In this document: piece after piece, positions 1 through 12,170 of the stretch | How the letters are laid out: the number at the start of each line of letters is the position of its first letter | Position numbering within the stretch: position 1 is the first letter of the stretch | From: Litomosoides sigmodontis | Lineage: Eukaryota > Nematoda > Chromadorea > Rhabditida > Onchocercidae | Reading direction: 5' to 3' | Length of the DNA stretch: 64,000 nucleotides | Assembly (NCBI GenBank): GCA_963070105.1 | Contig: OY718804.1 | Coordinates: forward strand, 1,794,772 to 1,858,771 | Program-made: the position numbers and the translations under genes | Notes under the pieces: model-generated | What the model saw: the letters and a program-made list of their open reading frames with translations, nothing else | Database searches by the model: none | Told to the model about the DNA's origin: nothing

Positions 1-147
1 GTGAATGACCTGAGTTAGTTGATCCTCGTGCGCTTTCATCTGATTGATAATTGTTGATTTGCCGCTGTTATCAAGACCGATCATCAGAACGCTTACTTGT
101 TTACGTGAGACGCCCAAAGCAATCGATAGTTGTGATAATAATCCCAT
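1..147 (-). CDS. arl-6: ARL6/BBS3 small GTPase, 5' part only
   Basis: Partial gene: the first 49 codons, read from the ATG at 147 down to base 1, with the rest lying left of the window. Seen: an amphipathic N-terminus starting MGLLSQLSIALG, with Gly2 available for lipid modification as in ARF-type GTPases, followed by the P-loop GLDNSGKST at residues 24-32, the GTP-binding G1 motif. Known: ARL6 begins MGLL and has the P-loop GLDNSGKT at the same distance; it recruits the BBSome coat to membranes at the ciliary base, and BBS3 is its human disease name. In a nematode it would act in ciliated sensory neurons. The match of both the N-terminal leader and the P-loop favours ARL6 over other ARL proteins. 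The exon is open to the window edge, and no splice donor was identified before base 1. Confidence 0.85.
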   Translation of the reverse strand, partial: MGLLSQLSIALGVSRKQVSVLMIGLDNSGKSTIINQMKAHEDQLTQVIH

Positions 148-1567
148 TCACAAAGTTAGTTTTATAATTTAACACCTCGAATTACTGTTACTATCTTTCC
201 ACTTAATCAGTTAGTTATACATGCGATAATAGGTTTAACTTCAAAATATACCATTAATATGAGAAGCAAACTTAAGTAATAAAGCTTCCAATCGTTTTAT
301 CACTTTTCTACATCACTTCAAACGCTGAATTAAATTTTAGTCAATTTGGATTGCAAAAACAAAAATAAGAAAGGAAGTGAAAGACGATAAAGATTCCAAA
401 CATCGTACTTTAAATGTAAATTCACCACTTAAGGAATTTTAGATTTTATGCGAAAGCCAAAATGTTATCGATGTGTGCATGCCTGTCTGTTTCCATGACA
501 ACTTTTCAGCAGGTATTACTACTCAAAATAAGTCATTAATGAATATCAACGTATCAAATAGGTTATTTGCAGTTAAAGTAACAATGACGGATTGTTTGCA
601 GAAAAATGTTGAACTGCCAGTTTCAGGTGGTACAATAAAATTTGTTAAAAATTGCGTCATTTTGAAATTTCTTTATCAATAATTTTTTCCATTCAATAAT
701 ACTGTTTGTTAAAGAGGCACTAAGTGCGCATTTGATGCAGTTAATTTTCCGGAATATTGGCCTGATAGGAAAATAATGTACGATATGTAATATCAGAATA
801 GCTGATACTTATGTTGTAGTTGAAGAATTTCTACTCCATGTCGGATCAAGTAAAGCACTCCACAGGGAACTCCTCATTTATGGGTCAGTAAATTAGTCGT
901 CATTTCTTTCGGTTTATTTACAACTTATATATAATCTAGCGAGACGTCAGAAGGATATCATTAATTTGTAAAACGAGCATTGCTTCAGCGGTTCTGATGA
1001 CACTGTGCTGACTTGGACCACCTCTCACAGCAAATTGAAGTTTTCCTTTCTATGCAGAAAATCGATTTACAACGAACTCTATAAACAGATTCTAAATTGA
1101 AAATTCCAATGTTTCTCACTGTCAAATCATATCCTTTTTATCATTTATTTCGCTGCAAATTTTTAGGACAATCAAATCTTCACGAAACTATCAAGTAATT
1201 ATGTCACATATGACAGATACAGAAAAATTTTCTAGCACAGCGTTAACGTGTAAGCAGATTAGGTGAGTTAAGTCACCTCGATAATTAACAGTACAAATAA
1301 CCCGTAAAAATGAGAAAGATAAAAGTTCTACACTAAACGAAGAAAATCTGCAACCCGTGCAACTTTCAGCAATACTAATTGTAATCTTTTCACTTGCAAA
1401 ACTCAGACAGCAAACAAAAGGAGATCCACCATGAAAGAATCTATTTAACTGTTCATAAACAAACAGCTAAATTTTAATCTTAGATGCTCTTATTGAATTT
1501 CCGTTCAACAAAACCTTACAATGCATTTAAACAACAAGATATATCACATAATATACCTAAGAGACTA
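148..1567. other. Intergenic between ARL6 and EMC7
   Basis: No gene recognised. It lies between the ARL6 start and the EMC7 stop, both on the minus strand, and should hold the EMC7 3' UTR and the ARL6 5' UTR or outron. The open frame at 473-682 on the plus strand has no recognisable domain or splice partner. About 750-1050 is less AT-rich than its surroundings, without a coding pattern I can assign. Confidence 0.6.
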
Positions 1568-2788
1568 TCACTGCCGTTTTTTGTTTCCTGTTGTTGCTTT
1601 TTTTGTCTTTTTTGGATTTCCACCAAGCCATGAAGCAAGCATTTCGGAAACGTCGGGAACATCCATCTGAGGCATAGTTTTAGCCATCTCCTAAAACTTG
1701 CTTACTATTGCATAAAAAAGTCAGCATCACTCTAGTAGTAAACCACAAATAGATCCTTGCCCCACTGCATTTTTGCGGTGCGCATCACCAAGGAATACAC
1801 AGAACTTTCATCAAAAAATATATAAAATAATGTATTTACTAAAAGGAAAAAAAAGGTGATCACTGTGATGACTTTAATAAATGATTTACTTTTTTAACTT
1901 CGGGATCGTTTGCGTTAATAAGCTTTGGCAATATAACAAGTAGAATAAGAGGCACAACCATCATTAAAACCATTGGATTTGTAAGCATATCTGTTAAATG
2001 CCATTCTTCTCGAGGCCGAAAGTAGTTAATTTGGTGGATTGCATTGAATTGCAAAGGATATGGAAGTGACGACACCGCCGATGGCTAAAATAAGATCAGA
2101 CACTCGTACGTCAATGTAATAAGCACCAACATTGATAGGGGATAAAAAGTCCAGATCCGATACAGTTTCGTACATTTCATTCAGTTTTACAAGAGGTATC
2201 TGTTGTGCAAAAATGTTCCAGAAGCTAACCTGCAATAAATTCAGTCGCCGTGCTCTTATTTTACCTTTCGAAGTAATATCAACTCGTACCGGTTCAAAAG
2301 AATAATCGATGTTTGAAATTTCAATAATATAAGAACCTGGTGGAATTCCTGAAATTACGAACGAACCGTCCTCCCTGAAAAATAAATTTAATATTATTTT
2401 ATTCATAAATTAAATTTCAAATGCGCGTTTCCATAGATTTACTCGGTATTCTAGAGCAGGTTATTTTCAACTTAAAAAAACCCCAATAGATATAAGCTAG
2501 TCGAGGCACTAACCCATTTGGATAATATACAACTCCAGAGCTGAAATGTATAAATAAAACACACTATCTGATGATAACCAACCTTACAAACCCAATGTAT
2601 TTAAAGTCGTGATTCACCAGCACGCGACTTCGACTTGGTTTGCTGTTTTGATTGGCAAACGATTGTGGGAAAATGACTTGCCCTTTAATTTGATAAGTAG
2701 CTGCAACATCCTCAACTGCCGCTTCCAGTTCAGCCGCTAATTCTTGCACCGCAGAAAGAAGTAATGGTAGTAATAAAAATATTGACAT
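1568..2788 (-). CDS. emc-7: ER membrane protein complex subunit 7 (EMC7)
   Basis: Four coding exons on the minus strand: 2583-2788, 2230-2374, 1890-2084 and 1568-1690 (TGA at 1568-1570); 669 nt, 222 residues (human EMC7 has 242). All three introns have GT-AG ends and phases join. Domains: a hydrophobic signal peptide (about 1-17); a lumenal beta-sandwich (DUF2012 family, about 30-120) with conserved EDGSFVISGIPPGSY and VRVDITSKGKIRAR; the LPYPLQ motif; one transmembrane segment at about 153-172 (NPMVLMMVVPLILLVILPKL); and a cytosolic tail with DVPDVSEMLASWL and a lysine-rich end. Known: EMC inserts and chaperones membrane proteins in the ER, and EMC7 is a lumen-facing, single-pass subunit. 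The ATG at 2788 is chosen because a strong acceptor (TTTTTTGCAG) ends at 2813, 24 nt upstream, as expected for spliced-leader addition; an in-frame non-ATG extension to 2818 would begin inside that acceptor. Confidence 0.93.
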
Positions 2789-2802
2789 AACCTTCAAAAG
2801 AA

Positions 2803-2823
2803 AAAATTTCAACTGCAAAAAAC
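2803..2823 (-). promoter_or_regulatory. Probable trans-splice acceptor of EMC7
   Basis: On the minus strand a pyrimidine-rich tract ends in TTTTTTGCAG at base 2813, 24 nt before the EMC7 ATG, with no plausible upstream coding exon to join. In nematodes this layout marks the end of an outron, where a spliced leader is added. The signal is seen; the trans-splicing is inferred. Confidence 0.5.
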
Positions 2824-3601
2824 CTTTTAAAAAAAAATTGAAAATCGTTAACTCGCGTCCAAAAAATATGAGATGGTAGACTGAAAGACAAAAGTCTAGA
2901 GCTGGGAAAAAAGAATTACAGTGTTATCCCTTTTATTGGACACGCCGATAATGAAATCAGATGTAAAATTCACAAATTATCGCATGGCAAAAATGATAAA
3001 AATTATAGAAGTACCCAGTAGCAAAACAACAATAATAACATAATAACAGATAACAATTAAAGTGGTAAAACAAGCTTTAGACTTGGCGGATAAAAGTACC
3101 GCTTTTCATAAATAGTCTTATATCCGCTATGTGAGGGAGATTATATATGTATTCTTGTGTACAATAACATGTGTAACGTAACACGAAATAACGACATGTC
3201 AAGCGAATTTTAACAGTGATATCAAATTTCTGACATTCTATGCGCTATTTAAAAATAATATGCAGCATAAATTACACATCTATAGTCAAAAAACATAGTT
3301 TTTGGAATAAACTTTTCTATAAAACCTTGTTGGAAAGCTTTAGTGAACGATTTAGGTATTCAAATTGAAGAGTACATGACGCACGCAGTCACATCTTGAA
3401 AAATAACAATACGAGAAAACATAGCATAAGTCGTAGTGGCACAAAAATAAACAATTGAACACCGGAACAAGTTTATTCGTCCTGACAGGAACAAGGCAGT
3501 GCTATTGGATAAAAAAACCAAAATTTGACGGCAGAATTCCTGTAATGCGTCGCTTTCCAAAAAAGGTGTGGTTAGAAAGATGTGGTATAAAATATACACA
3601 A
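2824..3601. other. Intergenic between EMC7 and ARPC4
   Basis: About 0.8 kb with no recognised gene. It contains the ARPC4 3' UTR (a minus-strand AATAAA-type signal lies around 3470) and the EMC7 outron. The minus-strand open frame at 3360-3599 follows the ARPC4 stop, lacks family resemblance and is treated as chance. Confidence 0.55.
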
Positions 3602-5463
3602 TTAATTGAAACGTTTTAGGAATTCTTCGGCAGATACTCGAGCACGGGCATTTAGTGCCAATTTCATATCGCTGATTTCCTGCAAAAACTGTTCTCTTTC
3701 ACATGAAAACAGTTCCCATTAATTTAAGAAATTGAAAAAAAATCCATTTCTTAAAGTAGATTACTGTGTAGCTCATTGCTAAACATCGAATGATTAAAAT
3801 GCCGAAGGCTTATGAAAATTTTAGACTTCACGATCAGATACACATTATTTTAATAATTGAAAAAGACATCAATTTGGGCATTCGAAAGTGTACCTAATAA
3901 CAATCTTACCAGAAGAAAATGAATAAAGTATTAAATGAGTAGATAGAAGGTTTACATGATAAGGACAGATGTGATTCGAATGTTCGAACAAGATATTTTG
4001 AAGTTTAGCAAGTGCACCACAAACACATAAGTGATGGGTACGTATATAAACACCTCACCTTATCAATTTCTTGCATAAAGTGAATCAAGAAATCAACCAG
4101 CTTGTGCTTATACATCATCTCCGTATGCGTTGCAGTTATCAAGAATGATATGTCATAACCTGGCATTGGTTTTCTACAAAAATAATTTTGATATTAGTAA
4201 AAACAAAATCGTTCTCAATAACCAAACTTTGCTGCATATATGTAATCTTCTTATACTTGCATAGAAGGTACATAAAGTATCGTTGCGCATAATTTAATAA
4301 AAATAAACCTTCTAAGTATAACAAAGTTGTCGGCTCTTTGACACATGAAGCGCGTAAACTTGTGAGTTAAAATTTTCTCAATATCATCGGCTTGTTTCAC
4401 TGCAATACTAATGCGTACCGAATTGATCGACGGCTCAATTAGCACACGTTCCTGTTTATTACGTGACACAACCACCGGCGTCAACAAAAGCTCGGATGAT
4501 GTGCCAACTTCTACCTGAAAATAGCAAAGAAAAAAGCCTGCACATGGAAAAATATCCATCTCCACAGTAAAAAAAAGGAAATTTGTCACACATAATCCGA
4601 ATACTGAAAGATATTTTCTTATCACTACATAATATAAGTGCAACGTCATCCTACTTCTATTCAAGTGCTACAAGTTTTTTGCTGAAATTTCCAACTTTCT
4701 GCTCTTTAAATGTTTCTTTTATAGCTTGCAAAAATCGCAAATGTATAAGTGAGAATGATCATATATTCGAAGACTACGTCAAACAATAAATTGTACAGAA
4801 CATACCAACAACTTACTTCTGGTTTATTATATCGTTCAACTACCTGCGAGCTGAACTGTTCCAGGCACATCGCAGCTTCTAATGTTTTCCGTACAGCTTC
4901 CAGATATGGTTGCAGTGTAGCGCTCTAAAAACGACTCGTTACTGATTTGAGTTATAGTATGAGGGCAAATAAACTAAATGACTCATCTACTTCGATGAAC
5001 TACTCGCTAGCTTGACTTGTTGTTGTGTTGAATGATAGGCCATAAAACTTAGTTCAAACTACTTTGCATGATTGACGAAAGTGATGAATAATCAATCAGA
5101 ATATATACGTAGGGACATAAATGCAGTCCATTTATAAACACGAAAAAACTATAGCTTTGATTAAGTATGCGTAAAGCAAAAGGAAGTAAAAAAATAAACA
5201 CGAATGCATACCGTAGATATAACTAGACAAATATAATTAATGACAATTACTAGCGGGACTATTAGCCAGCCATATTGAACTAAATCGATATATCCACAAC
5301 ACAGATTTACTTCTAACATCATTTCAAATACTTGAGAGACTGTGAACTCCATCCAATTTTGCAACAACTTAGGCAGATTCTCTCAACATAAATAAGTGAT
5401 GGAGTAAATAAGCCAGTAACGTACAAGTTAGTAAATTAGTAAATAAGATTAAAAACATACCAT
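3602..5463 (-). CDS. arx-6: Arp2/3 complex 20 kDa subunit (ARPC4)
   Basis: Five coding exons on the minus strand: 5461-5463 (the ATG alone), 4817-4924, 4309-4514, 4059-4173 and 3602-3679 (TAA at 3602-3604). The total is 510 nt, 169 residues, the normal family length. Every junction is GT-AG and in phase. The protein follows ARPC4 throughout: [18 protein letters not shown] at the start, then [79 protein letters not shown] and the end [14 protein letters not shown]. Known: ARPC4 forms the structural core of Arp2/3 with ARPC2; the complex nucleates branched actin. The start codon is split from all other coding sequence by a 536-nt intron with the donor ATG|GTATGT. The second residue encoded after the intron matches the remembered C. 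elegans start [14 protein letters not shown] 5' UTR of about 47 nt begins at the acceptor at 5511. Confidence 0.95.
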
Positions 5464-5507
5464 CCTTTACGATATAGAACTCGCACTTAAGCTGCTCGAA
5501 GTTCCAA

Positions 5508-5520
5508 GCTCTGTAACGAA
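5508..5520 (-). promoter_or_regulatory. Probable trans-splice acceptor of ARPC4
   Basis: On the minus strand TTCGTTACAG ends at 5511, giving a 47-nt leader before the ATG-only first exon of ARPC4. No upstream cis exon is visible. Spliced-leader addition here is inferred from the nematode context. Confidence 0.4.
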
Positions 5521-6576
5521 TTTCAATTCATCAATTAAACAAAACAATGTTTATTTGTGACAAACATTAAGACCAACGTAATTCACATACGAAACTATCA
5601 GTAATAAGTATTAGCGTCTCATACAAATACTAATTGATTCTGCGTTCAATAAACTTCAAACCATTCAATTACCAATTGTAAGTTACAGAGAAAAGTTATC
5701 ACTACTTTTCGTTTCTATCACTTTAAGCTTAATTTTCACAGAAATTAAGTCTTAATTTAGCAAAAAGGAAAATATCATTAGCAAATGAAATTTAAGCATA
5801 ACATTTACCAATTAGAGATGTGACCAAAGATTTTATTTTTAAACAGCAATTATGAAGTGCAAAATAAGAATATTGGCACACGTGGACGTGTGTAGGCGTG
5901 TTCACTGCATGCGTAAGTAACCTTCCGATGCATATACCAAAGTGGTAAAAAAAAAAAAACTAGAGAAAAAAAGCATCCTCCTGATGGAAGTAAAAATGAG
6001 GATGCATGCTAGTTCAATATACAACATGCAAGCTATAGTTTTGAGAATCTGTTATTTGTGTTGCAGCTCATCGGTAATAACTTTTCGAAAGTAATAATAA
6101 ATGTGCAGCAATGATGGCAGTGCTAGATGACAATGACCTTGCTAATTGGTGGCAATTTTTGCTCGGATATACTCTAACCATTTAACTCACACTCAATCCA
6201 TTACAACACTACACTTTTCTAAGTTTCAATTTTTAGCATTGCTATTAAAATGGACGAAATTAAGCAAAAACATAACTGATCAAAACAAGCATGCGTGAAA
6301 TTTCTACACGTAAATGGAATATTTTGAATTATCCAAAAAAAAAGCATTTAATAAATAAAAATATATGCTTTGAAGTATGAATTTAATGGAGTGGGGAGCT
6401 TGCTAGATGCAGTAGCGCACTTCCTAGTTGCTTGTATTGATGTGCGAATGAATTCAGGTTCAAGTCTTGTGCGTGCATTGATCGATACAATCATTGAGCC
6501 AATCCTTAACAGACAACATGCTATGGTTGACAAAAATGATAGGACTGAGCACGAAAGCGATGAACCCTTCCCTTTT

Positions 6577-6620
6577 CTTCTCTCTCTCTCTCTCTCTCCC
6601 TCTCTCTCCCTCTCTCTTAC
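6577..6620. repeat. (CT)n microsatellite
   Basis: CT dinucleotide tract with CCC interruptions. Similar tracts occur at 9321, 17221, 37395 and 51224. Open frames across it (serine/leucine-rich) are artefacts of the repeat. Confidence 0.85.
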
Positions 6621-7093
6621 TCGTTCCTCGTGTTCAGTTTATTTTCATCAAACTCTATGCAAACATGTCATATTTGAAATGAATTGAATTGCAAGCTGAA
6701 TTCAATTGTGTAATGATGAAAAATTGAATTGTTTTCATTGAAAAATGCTAACGGCTACGAGAGGCTACCACGAGAAGTTTCATTTTTAGCTTATTTTTTT
6801 TTAAATCAAACTCTCTGCAAACATCGTATATGAAATGAATTGAAATGAATGAAATTGAATCAATTAATGACAACCATCAACTACTTCGTACCAGGTAATC
6901 CGATCGTGCATCATTGTTTCACGTATGCACGCACTACTTCCGGTATCTTCTCATCCGATTTCATGAATATTCCATTTCTCATCCATGTTCTGCCTGTGTG
7001 GCAAGAATGCTGGAAAATTTAAATGCTTGCATCTGAAATATTTCGGATAGAAGTAAGCGAAGGAATTTCATGGAACTTAATAATCCTTACTTT

Positions 7094-7213
7094 TAAATTT
7101 TCATCCAATTTTAGGATGTAAACCGCTGAAATTTCATCTAATTTTAGAATATAAATAATTTTGCTTTATCTAAAATTTCACTTAATTTTAGGATGTAAAT
7201 AATTTTCTCAATG
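7094..7213 (+). repeat. Three diverged tandem copies, about 40 bp
   Basis: Three successive copies of a segment with the core ATTTTAGGATGTAAA, preceded by AAATTTCATC-like sequence, spaced roughly 35-42 bp apart and diverged by substitutions. Non-coding. Confidence 0.6.
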
Positions 7214-7829
7214 ATTTTCCATTTATTTCTGTTTCATTTCATTGTTTCATGCAATTTTTTTTTTTTGTTTGGAAAATACGAGTGCATTATATGATCAAAT
7301 GATTCAGCATTAATACCATAATTATTACGCAATGACATAATAGGCGACGGACGTCTGCGTGTTACGTGCATCATTTCCAATTTTGATTATCGTTCGTTAC
7401 CTGACTAATCATTGCCACTCATTTCGTGCAAAATTATCACAATATCATTGGCACAGCAACGAATATGTATTGTCAAAAATTCGTAAATGAAAATTTCTCC
7501 CCATTCGAAATCTAATTGCTTTATCAAGTTATTGATTAATGTATAAGTAACATGATAATTAATAATGTTTCAATAAATAATTTAGGTGAACGATGAAGTG
7601 TAATGCTATGAGATGAATTTGGGATATGCAAAAAAAGAAAAAACACTTAATGGTCAGTAGTGCTAGATTTCAGGCGCAGTAAAACCTACTATTATAATAA
7701 TGCAAATTTGTGGAGCATCAAAAAATATCAAATCGTAAAAAAAAAATGCCTCTCCATTATTTTGTTGGTTTGTTGGCTTTCATCGTTAGATGCAAGTAAA
7801 GAGTGTAAGCTTTCATTATAGCTATGTAA

Positions 7830-7972
7830 GTAAAGAGTAAGTAAGCATTCATGTAAAGAGTGAGTAAGCATTCATGTAAAGAGTAAGTAAGCATTCATGT
7901 AAAGAGTGAGTAAGCATTCATGTAAAGAGTAAGTAAGCATTCATGTAAAGAGTAAGTAAGCATGCACAAAAT
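7830..7972 (+). repeat. 23-bp minisatellite, about 6 copies
   Basis: Tandem copies of a 23-bp unit built from TAAAGAGTAAGTAAG and CATTCATG. Units alternate between GAGTAAG and GAGTGAG variants, and a degenerate copy precedes the array. Confidence 0.9.
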
Positions 7973-8447
7973 AGTCACAGTATTCTATCGCGCAAGACAA
8001 CAATGAGTTGTAATAAATTCGTATTTCGCGCAAAACGTTTGCTCAATTTTTTCGACATTGTACCATTTCAAAAGTGGAAGTGAAAGGTTTTGGCCAAATC
8101 CGAGCACCATCATTGTCACATCAATCTAGCAAGGCCTATCTAGCAGAGACTTTCTAGGCCTATCAAATAAGGCCGAACATACTGGATGAGCAATAATAAC
8201 ACACTCATTAATTATTCCAAAATGGCAACAGTTTGAGATGGCAATGAGTGGCATTGCTGTTTAAGTTCTCAGTGATTTCAAAGAGAACAATTTTATGCAT
8301 CGAAACAACCGCTGAGCTCCTAATCACTCCGTCATGAAATCCCCTCGGCTAGCAGTCATTTCCTTTCTGTGTTATTTGTTGTCTGCGACGATATCACCAA
8401 ATCTACCACTCTTATCAGCACTATCACTCACTGTACGTTATCACCAT

Positions 8448-8501
8448 ATTGTTGTTGTTGTTGCTGTTGTTGTTGTTGTTGTTGTTGTTGTTGCTGTGGT
8501 T

Positions 8502-8532
<31 letters not shown>

Positions 8533-8549
8533 TTGTTGTTGCTGTGGTT

Positions 8550-8580
<31 letters not shown>

Positions 8581-8696
8581 TTGTTGTTGCTGTGGTTGTT
8601 GTTGTTGTTGCTGTTGTTGTTGTTGTTGTTGTTGTTGTTGCTGTGGTTGTTGCTGTTGTTGCTGCTGTTGTTGTTGTTGTTGTTGTTGCTGTGGTT

Positions 8697-8727
<31 letters not shown>

Positions 8728-8758
8728 TTGTTGTTGCTGTGGTTGTTGTTGTTGTTGC

Positions 8759-8810
<52 letters not shown>
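8448..8810 (+). repeat. TTG array with 48-bp super-period
   Basis: A (TTG)n tract interrupted regularly by CTG, GCTGC and CTGTGG. The interruptions recur every 16 triplets (48 bp), with an occasional 17-triplet unit, so this is a higher-order minisatellite rather than a plain microsatellite. It is open in several frames on both strands only because the period is a multiple of three. The flanks show no coding signal. Confidence 0.9.
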
Positions 8811-9320
8811 CGTCCTATCATCATTTCTACTTATTGTTATTAGTACTATTTTCATTCCTTTTATTATTATTATTATCATGGGAAATTTTTAATAATACAC
8901 ATAAAGCACTGGCTGACCAGGTGACTGGACCATTAACAGAGTTGACTAATTAAGCTGTAAGTTAAGGGTGACATTATCAGTGATTACACGATGATACTGC
9001 CCCAGCAAGATAATACTATCAGTAATTTTAGTCTCAAATTCATTGTCAACAAAGTTCGTCTAGTCGTCGTAAAACTTGCAATTACTGATATTACTCGCTA
9101 TAGTTCAATTTTACATTTCATTTCATTAATTTAAAATTTTCTGTAAACATGCTTTTAAAATCAAAAATTTGTGTAGTAATTTCATGGTGAAATTAATTTT
9201 TCCCTTCTCACATCTTTCCATTTTCCATGTACAGGAGAAATTAGTAGTTTTAAAATAGTTCATTTGAGCATCATTTTATATGATTATGAAATCTCTAAAC
9301 TTTCACTTATCTCTTTCGTC

Positions 9321-9328
9321 CTACCTCC

Positions 9329-9367
<39 letters not shown>

Positions 9368-9376
9368 TCCCTTTCA
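9321..9376. repeat. (CT)n microsatellite
   Basis: CT dinucleotide run with a few CCT and TTT interruptions. Confidence 0.85.
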
Positions 9377-12016
9377 ATGAAATGCCATACACTGAAGGTC
9401 ATCCATCGTTGAGCATTGCTCATCTCATGTTTTTATTTACTGTTAACGCTGTACGTACCTGAAATATCCCATTTATGGGTCATCATTATTTCCGTGTGAA
9501 GTGTAGCATCACTTCATCGTTCTCGTATATTTACCACTAACAAATGACCTTTACTCTTTTACAACAATACTTAAAAATCGACATTTAAATAACATCATAA
9601 ATGAAAAATCCTTGTCATAATATTCTCTTAACAAGTCAGTTATGATCAAATGTAGTTGATAAGGTTTCAGTTCGATTGTATCATTTTTACTATTTAAACG
9701 AATGCGAAACGTTTTGATCGTTAAATTTCACCCTAAAATTGAAACGAAATTCAAACAATTATTCCCATAATACATGAAATTCATCATTCACTACAAAATT
9801 TTAATGCGAATGTTTCCTTCAGTATTATCTAGAAGTCAATTATCATTTTTTCACCCACTCGTTTATTAGAGAGAATTATTAAAAAATTTTTTAAAAAAAA
9901 AACTAAATTGAATATCTAATATTTATTTTAATTCACTAATCGTCGTTTACTTCGCAAACCATCCTACACCTCAAATTTCATCGATCCATTAATTAATTAA
10001 AACCTTGTTTGACGCGTAATTAATTCATTTAAATCTCTGTAATTACCAAATCACTCGTTGTATGAAAATTGTTCGCCTTGCAAATATTACCTTCATTTTA
10101 GGTAAATTATCACTTTTATTTTCACTTTTTGCTAACACAACAATATTTTGTGTAAAAATTTTTAAAATCCAACAATAATACATTTTCCACGTATCACTGC
10201 TAAAGTTATTCTCACGTAACTTAATTCATTTCGATCATAATTTCTTTACGTAAGCATTCTGCAACAAATTTAGCCCTATCATTTATTGAACCTTTAAAAA
10301 ATTGCAATCACTGAGTGCTGCGTTATTGGAAGTCAACAAAATTATCGTTTCAATGAAATGTATGCTAATTGCTGTGCCGCAATTAAACGATTAAAAATTA
10401 GCGATTTAGTTAATTGAGATTTTAGGAGTGAATTATTTTGCAGTAAATAGCAATCATGTGAAAGGTGCATGTAAAATTAAGTTCTTAATTGTTATATATA
10501 ATTGTTTACTGATTGAATAGCATTTTTACTTTTCCTTTTTTTTTTGTCTTTTCACTTTTGTGAAATATTTGGTGAGCGAATTTTTTTTTGTTTTTTTTTT
10601 GAGAGAATCATAAAAATTTCAAAATTTCATTTCTTTTTCTTTTCTTTTTTTGGCGAAAATTGCAGAGGAAGAAGAAGAATTTGTGGAATATAAGGGATTA
10701 TTAATTTTTTTTTTGCAATAATTGTTTCTGAAAGAAATTATTATTTGTTTAAAAGTTTTCCATGATTTTTAGAATAATAGTGTTAACAATTTGGTAGTTC
10801 AATTTAATTACAGTTGTAAGAAAAGGTTTTAGGTTTGAAAATGAATAACAAATAAAAAAGAGTTTCTTTTTTAAAAAAAAATTGACCACGGTTTTTTCAT
10901 CGTTCCTAGTTGATTGATTAATTAATTAACTGTTAAAAGTTGTAACAATGCCAACCAAATAGCGAATTGGTAATTTACTGTAATTACAGCTTTGAACGAA
11001 AAGTTTTAGGGACGAAAATAAATAATGAGTGAAAATGCACGAATTCCATTATTTATTTTTTGCAGGAATGAAATTACGTTGCAACGTCGCTTCCGAGTGA
11101 AATTGTTCACTTTATTTCATTTTCAAAAATTTTGATATTGCAAATTTCAAATGTTGAAATTGTAGCTGTGAAGAGGAATTAATAACATTCCGGAAATTCC
11201 ATTTCGCGCATGGAAGCTCGCATGTCCGGTGATGATTAAGCTTAAGTAGAAGCCTGAGCAAATGCCCTAAAATGATTAAGTCTAAGGTTTAGTCTTAGGT
11301 ATGACTCATCATTTCATCTGTCTTTGCGCGATTTTCCATCAGCTATTTAAGGAATAGGATAAGCGAGAGATGAGAAGGAGAGGGCAAATTTTGATGAACT
11401 ACTGGAATTGAAGCGATTTCAACACTTTTCAACACTTCGCAAAATTTCAAAAAAAAGAAAAAATTGTGAAACGACAAAGGATGAAAAGTGGTAGAGAAAT
11501 ACAAAAGAATGGCGTACTGTAGGAAGAGAATTGAAATAACATACAGTAAGCAAGCAATATTTATTGTCAGAACTTAGGCAATCACATATGGTAAAGGTAT
11601 GGGTAAGACTTATTACCTTATGCAAATATGCATGATGCAACTGATTGGCTTAAGTGATAGTGTGTGATAAAGCTTATTGACGTGAGTAATTACGTATGAT
11701 AAGGCTTACTAGCATTGTTAATTATACATGATAAGCAATCATTACACTGTAGTGATGTCAAATATAGGCAAATAAACGTATGAAATGAGATCTGAATTTT
11801 CAATTTTTTTTTGAAATAAAACTTATTGAATACTTCGGAGTGTAAATTTTCGAATTTTCCTTCCCAGCAACACATTTCGAAATTTCGGAGCTCAAATTTT
11901 CAAATCTTAGATTGGGAAGAAAATTGGAAATGAACGAGAAGAAATGAAATTGGAAAAGAAGATATTTAAGATTTAATTATGCATATCGACGATACTTAAA
12001 GTTCCATTATGAACAT

Positions 12017-12170
12017 ACATGCACACACACATACACACATCATATATGCTAGCATGCGCACATACACACACAAGTACACGCATATACGCACATGCAAACA
12101 CGTGCATACACACTCAGACACGTACACACGTAGATGACGCATGCACGCGTGCGTAACACGTACACACGAA
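12017..12170. repeat. Degenerate CA-rich repeat
   Basis: Old, interrupted (CA)n with many CG-containing variants (ACACGTACAC, GCACGCGTGC). Confidence 0.7.

Noticed and set aside
8334..8953. Long open frames of poly-Val, poly-Cys, poly-Leu, poly-Asn and poly-Thr
   Set aside because: All come from the TTG array read in different frames on both strands; the period is a multiple of three, so no stops arise. The flanks have no coding signal.
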